This document shows, one piece after another, positions 59,901-64,000 of a stretch of 64,000 nucleotides of DNA (its first letter is position 1; each line of letters starts with the position of its first letter). Source of the stretch: Heterotrichella gracilis. Its lineage: Eukaryota; Sar; Xanthophyceae; Tribonematales; Xanthonemataceae. Below the pieces are notes generated by a model, which saw only the letters and a program-made list of their open reading frames with translations, did not search any database and had not been told where the DNA came from. The stretch spans positions 1 through 64,000 of the forward strand of contig JAULBX010022520.1 of assembly GCA_032358255.1 (NCBI GenBank), in the 5' to 3' direction. The position numbers and the translations under genes are program-made.

Positions 59901-60175
59901 TCTCCGACCCTCATACCTCACCTGCTGAACGAGGTGCCGGTATCTACCCTTTTGAAAAACCTGCAGCCAGGATCGTCAACGTCAAAAAACACGGATGTTC
60001 ATGACAAGACCCGAATGTACAATCCGCAGGCACGCTGAACTTACGTGCTCATTGCCTCATCGTAGGTGCCGTTGACGTTGTAAAGCAAGTGCTCTTTCAG
60101 TGCCAACTCCCAGAAACGGCACCCGATCTGGTTGCCGCATTGCCCAACTTGGACCGTGACTATTTCTCTCGGCAT
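56949..60175 (-). CDS. TUBE1: epsilon-tubulin
   Basis: Epsilon-tubulin is needed for triplet microtubules and appendages of centrioles and basal bodies. Exons: 60045-60175, 59922-about 59990, 59765-59798, 59579-59632, 59249-59482, 58812-59055, 58287-58516, 57450-57657 and 56949-57208 (TAG). The N-terminus [20 protein letters not shown] has the tubulin VGQCGNQIG; the GTP loop is GGGTGSGLG. Epsilon-type marks are LVDMEQGV, the [11 protein letters not shown] block, [44 protein letters not shown], and [14 protein letters not shown]. The ending PIPVEKYSP matches the divergent epsilon tail. All junctions but the first fit in phase. Intron 1 begins GTAAGT, but no AG lies just before the FFDVDDPG codons, so its acceptor is unresolved. 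A MITE and a small palindrome sit in the intron between the exons at 57657 and 58287. Confidence 0.93.
57792..58048. mobile_element. MITE with 26-bp perfect terminal inverted repeats, TA target site
   Basis: The left end CCGTACAGACCCGATCGTTT (57792 on) is the exact reverse complement of the right end, which finishes ...GGGTCTGTACGG at 58048. Pairing runs 26 bases per side, and TA flanks each end, as for Tc1/mariner-type elements. The 257-base element has no coding capacity. It lies in an intron of epsilon-tubulin, where it should be spliced out. Confidence 0.88.
58153..58190. repeat. 16-bp perfect palindrome arms in an epsilon-tubulin intron
   Basis: TGATCACAGGGATTTA and TAAATCCCTGTGATCA flank a 6-base loop. 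It lies about 100 bases from the MITE but does not share its ends. Confidence 0.85.
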
Positions 60176-60861
60176 GGTGGCATTGTGATACGACACCAGT
60201 GTTTGTCACGGTGGAATCGTGATGTCAACACTGCAGATGACTGAACGGTTGATGTATGCACGGAAGAGTGGTGGAAGATAGGCGGCGTGGGGTGTACGTA
60301 GCATGGCACCACTTAGTTAGCAGAACAACCCAGCTGAACAACAAAGCTGGTGGCTCCCAAAGATGGGAACAGCTACCACACGGCTCATCTTGCCAGCAGT
60401 TCCATCAGACAGTAGACGAGCTTTTTCATCTACCTTATCACTGGGTGGCAACAGCGTTCATTCGTACTCAACATCTCCTCACCATCAGCAACCCTAAACC
60501 CTAATCCTAAAACCCTAAAACAGCATTCAGCTACAACTGTACAACCGTATGCAAGAAAGTGCCGTAACGAACGAATAGAGACAAAATCTTGCAAAGGAAA
60601 GTATTCTGCAACGCATTTATTACCTTAAGTGCTGTGTGAATAGAACCCATACCGTGATACAATGCAATTAAGGATAAGGATAAGGACAAGAATCAGAATA
60701 AGAATAATAACGAGCAGCTCAGGATACAATACATTCCGGTAAATTCCTGTAATACATTTTTTTAAGACCTCAGACACACCAATATCACCACCATCCTGAA
60801 CAGCGGTGCGGCGGCTTCACCCTTGTTAATCTGAACCTGGGACTAGCAGTCGCCATTCCGT
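60176..60861. promoter_or_regulatory. epsilon-tubulin 5' flank and MYND 3' flank
   Basis: About 690 bases. It includes degenerate CCCTAAA/CCCTAAAA units at 60489-60525 and a GGATAAGGATAAGGACAAGA run at about 60671. No gene is seen. Confidence 0.45.
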
Positions 60862-63628
60862 CTAGTCCACTACCACTTTCAGGCGCGGGGGTGATCCATC
60901 GCCTGCCTCGGCACCAGGTGCTGGCTTGCCACACAGCTGCTTGTGCAGCTTCCAGTGCATCTTTTGGCACTCCTTGCTGCAGTAGTGCCGCTGCCGGCAA
61001 CCTACAGCCAAGGGGTTTCAAGGGTCACGAGAAGGGTTTCAAGCACCAATGCCTGTTGTATGTGATGGCAGAAGCAACGAATGCTTGTGATGTGGCCAGG
61101 GCAGCATTTGCTGGGTATGCCTCGCCTCAGTTCAGAAGCCATGCCATGCCGTAACAACTTTTGCGGCAGGTAAAGGTGCACCTAGGTACCACAACAAATT
61201 CCAACCTACGCCGATTCATAGTGCAATGAATCACATTATTTCACAAAAAAGGAGTGGAATATCTGGGCATCACCACAGCAACTGGCAACGCGTGATTGCC
61301 AGCAGAAGAAGGCCGGTGCACTGACTTAATGATGCCCAAATTCAATTGGGTTTTCACGCACCCCTTGCACAGCTCGAATGCCAGCTTCCCCGCCTGGCAG
61401 CACCCCAAAGGCGGATGAGGCACCCACAAAAACCCTCTAAAACCCTAGATCTTTTGCTCACCCTGGCACTGCTTGAGCTCCATTGCCCGCGCCTCCGCCT
61501 TTGGCCGAAAGTGGTTGTGGCACCCGCAGTTGTCGCACAGCCTCAGGCGCTGGCCGTCCATCTCCCACACGCATTGCACGTCACATGGGGGGTGGGCTGG
61601 GACTGCGCTGAAGTCTGAAACCAACACGGGGTGCTGGCCAGAGGCATCGATGCACCGTGCCAGGATGCGCGCCTGCACCACAGTATATGGATTAGGAGGT
61701 GCATTATAGGGTAAAGCCAGGTTACCTGCCTGGGTGTGCCTCATCACAGCCAAGGCTTGGCTGACATTAATTCCAACATCCCAGATGGTGGCCAACCAGT
61801 GGCGCCGCTTGCAGCACATTGTTTGGGTGCTACCCCGTTCACATGACAACGGCATGTAGTGTATATAAAAACAATATGTGCATCATGTGGTGTGCTTGCC
61901 CTGGCAAGCCTCCAACCACTCCTGCAGAGCCCTTCATACCCTAAACCCTAGCACCCAACTGCTCCTCACCTTGTAATGGTTGCTCTTACACTCCTGTGCC
62001 AACTTGAGCATTTCCTCCCTGCTATCCCAGCCACGCATCCCAGGGAGCACAGCGCATGCACCACATTATCCCTCACACAGCCCCAGGGGTGCACCAGGTA
62101 CTTGCGCAGCCTGGGAGCCAGCTGCACACGTAGGGTTGCCAGCACCTCATCCTACAAAGGGGTTTAGGTTAAGGTATATGTTTGCCCCCAATTACTTGAG
62201 TCTGTATCCTGTACACCGGACAATCTGCGTATTTAAATTAGTGGTGAACAAATACAGTGATGGTATGATTTATATTTCACAGGAATTACAACAGCTCATA
62301 GGCACTGATGCGCTGGCTGAGCTTTTGACAATCCTTCAAGCCCAGGTAGACTTTAAAGTCTGTAGGGTCTGCCGGCCAGTTTAGGGTGCAGGGTTTGGAG
62401 GTTTGCCAGTGAGGTCGAGGACATAGGGTTTAGGGTTTGCCGATGAGGCGTACGCACCTGATTGCTTGGCGCAGCACCATCAGCGCCCACATTGTCAACC
62501 GTTTCAAAGAGCAGGACCAAAGCCCGCAGCGACGGGTTGCTCCACTGAGGCAGCACTATTAGCTTTTGTTGGGCCAGCCTGTCAGCTGCGCGCAGGATTG
62601 TGAACAGGTCGCCTGTGGCAAGCGTCACTGCAAAGGAGCGAAATCATCAGCAACATAATGATAAGTAACAAATGTTGACTGATCATACTTATCATTGCGG
62701 TGGTTAAATATTTAGAGTAGGCTTGCAGGGCAGTGACGAGGGCGCCTGTGGCAAGCCTCACTGCAGAAACAAGTGGGAATCGTTACTCCTCATGATCATC
62801 GCTCATCATACATCAGCCAAATCATGATGCCACGAATAATGAAGGCGGTGGCGGTCTGTAGGGTTTTATCCAGAGTTAGGGTTTTAATGCCAAAGCATCA
62901 ATTCACACAGAAAGGGTGCAGCGCTTCAACCGCTGCAATTACAGCACATGTCCAACCTCAGTGGGGATTTCGGCGCATACCTGTGGAGATTTTTTCACCG
63001 AATCTCGGTCAAATTCCTGCAGGAGACGCAGCACCTGGGGGCTGGCAGCCAGGGCAGGTTTGATGCCATCAGCTCCTGCCAATGACCCTAACCAATCAAG
63101 GAGGGATGCATGCACCAGCTCCTGCTCCTCCCCCTGCACATGTTCATGTATTAGTACAACCCTGGACCCTGAACCCAAGACCCTAATCAGATCAGCAGGG
63201 AGGCATATTCCTGCCCTGCACACACTTTACCAGTTAATTATCCCCTTAACCCAAACCAGGTCCCCAAGGAGACGTATGCCAGCTCTTCTCCTGCACGTAG
63301 CTAGGAAATAATCCAGGTTGGTTGTTGAAGAAATCCCACGGGGTCTTGAGCAGTGCCTTTAATGTCTAGGGTTACAAGAAGGGTTTTCCTAACCATGTAC
63401 CTGTAGCTTGTGGCTTGCCTCCAATGCCTGCTCCAGTTGAGCCAATGTCCACTTGCCATTTGGCAGACTTCCCATTACACCCCTGAGCACTTCTTCGTCC
63501 TCAGGAGGAGGGGACGGGAGGGGGGAATGTGCCGCAGGCCGGCCCCCCCTTGACCCCGCAGTATTTGTTGGCTTCCTATTGCTTGGGCCTGGTGTGGCCA
63601 GGGCTGTGGTGCTTCCAGCAACCTGCAT
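60862..63628 (-). CDS. large MYND zinc-finger protein
   Basis: The start is set at 63628 (MQVAGSTTAL). Exons I can place: 63401-63628, one near 63290-63355, 62981-63133, 62458-62627, one or more within about 61970-62151, one near 61729-61815, 61462-61672 and 60862-61001 (TAG). The last two join in phase to make a full MYND finger: CDNC, a spacer, CQGC, then RHYCSKEC, KMHWKLHKQLC. The middle is Leu-rich helical (LLDWLGSLAGADGIKPALAA, RALVLLFETVDNVGADG), as in armadillo-like MYND proteins common in green algae. MYND fingers bind Pro-rich peptides in partner proteins. The exact exon borders around 61970-62151 and 63290-63355 are not settled. Confidence 0.7.
62598..62766 (-). repeat. duplicated MYND-gene acceptor/exon start
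   Basis: On the minus strand CTGCAG then TGAGGCTTGCCACAGGCGCC (ending near 62762) precedes the used copy TTGCAG then TGACGCTTGCCACAGGCGAC (ending at 62627) by about 135 bases. Both encode LATGxL followed by a similar stretch, so this may be a duplicated exon. Confidence 0.75.
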
Positions 63629-64000
63629 TGCCTAGGCAGGGTGCACATGCGTGGTTGGGGTAAATTGGGCTGACGGGGTTGAGGTGAAGGAGCTTCAACA
63701 GAATTGTCTTGATGAAAATGACCAGGTGCAGGTCATGATCAGGTGCAGGTGCAGGTCATGATCAAATTAACATTGTTGATCAAATTAACACTGTTGATTT
63801 TGAATTGCGCCTTGTCAAGATGATAATGACCAGGTGCAGTGCAGGCGGATGGGGGGAGGCGCTACAGGAATGCCTTGGAGGGACAAACTGTTTGCAAGCA
63901 GTCACTATATGGCCATCCAAGCCATTTGGAGCTTGCCCAGGTCAACTCTACATGCACGATTGCTACCACAGCAATGGGGGCCCGGCTGTACTGCTGCAAT
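63629..64000. promoter_or_regulatory. 5' flank of the MYND gene; short direct repeats
   Basis: CAGGTGCAGGTCATGATCA and GATCAAATTAACAYTGTTGAT are each repeated at 63719-63800. They may be promoter elements or local slippage. No gene is seen to the window end. Confidence 0.4.

Noticed and set aside
1-64000. CRISPR arrays, rRNA, tRNA genes and virus-derived elements
   Set aside because: No array-like spacing, no rRNA or tRNA core sequences and no capsid, polymerase or integrase-like frames were seen. A dedicated scan could still find a tRNA that I missed.

Overview
This window is nuclear DNA from a photosynthetic eukaryote, most likely a chlorophyte green alga. Nearly every gene is split by short GT-AG introns. 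The proteins are plant/alga-type: an organellar histidyl-tRNA synthetase with a targeting leader, a peroxisomal LACS6/7-type acyl-CoA synthetase with an N-terminal PTS2, SYP81/syntaxin-18, HEN1, augmin subunit 6 and a plastid-targeted protein. Interstitial TTTAGGG/CCCTAAA telomere-type repeats recur. A genus cannot be named from this. The code is standard: TAA, TAG and TGA all end conserved genes here.

Layout. 273-3006 (-) augmin subunit 6; 3617-6284 (+) BRCT-domain protein; 7397-17096 a cluster of three related secreted repeat proteins (two on -, one inverted on + with a premature stop); 18014-18478 (+) a small one-membrane-segment gene with a frame break; 20034-22591 (-) RNA polymerase III subunit RPC6; 23188-26674 (+) AAAP amino-acid transporter; 27506-32221 (-) long-chain acyl-CoA synthetase; 32720-36103 (+) organellar histidyl-tRNA synthetase; 37291-39097 (-) plastid Pro/Ala-rich membrane protein; 39829-42019 (-) metacaspase; 42747-44208 (+) IMP3; 44916-46440 a roughly 215-bp satellite; 46937-49680 (+) syntaxin-18/SYP81; 50777-56657 (+) HEN1; 56949-60175 (-) epsilon-tubulin; 60862-63628 (-) MYND-finger protein. 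Many neighbours are divergent pairs sharing 0.5-0.7 kb promoter regions. For most genes I could close the exon model by splice phase, and those exon coordinates are given in the entries.

Two things stand out. First, the 7.4-17.1 kb cluster encodes secreted proteins with a Trp/Tyr-rich head and an Asn/Gln/Ala-rich 33-residue repeat resembling amyloid or beta-solenoid repeats. In the middle gene a whole exon module has been triplicated with reading phase kept. Second, at least nine genes carry degenerate copies of their own splice junctions (exon edge plus splice site) inside the adjoining intron, which suggests that local tandem duplication across exon borders is a pervasive process in this genome.

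The genes do not form one pathway. They are mostly housekeeping functions (translation, Pol III transcription, snoRNP, ER SNARE, fatty-acid activation, microtubules) with the secreted cluster as the accessory region.
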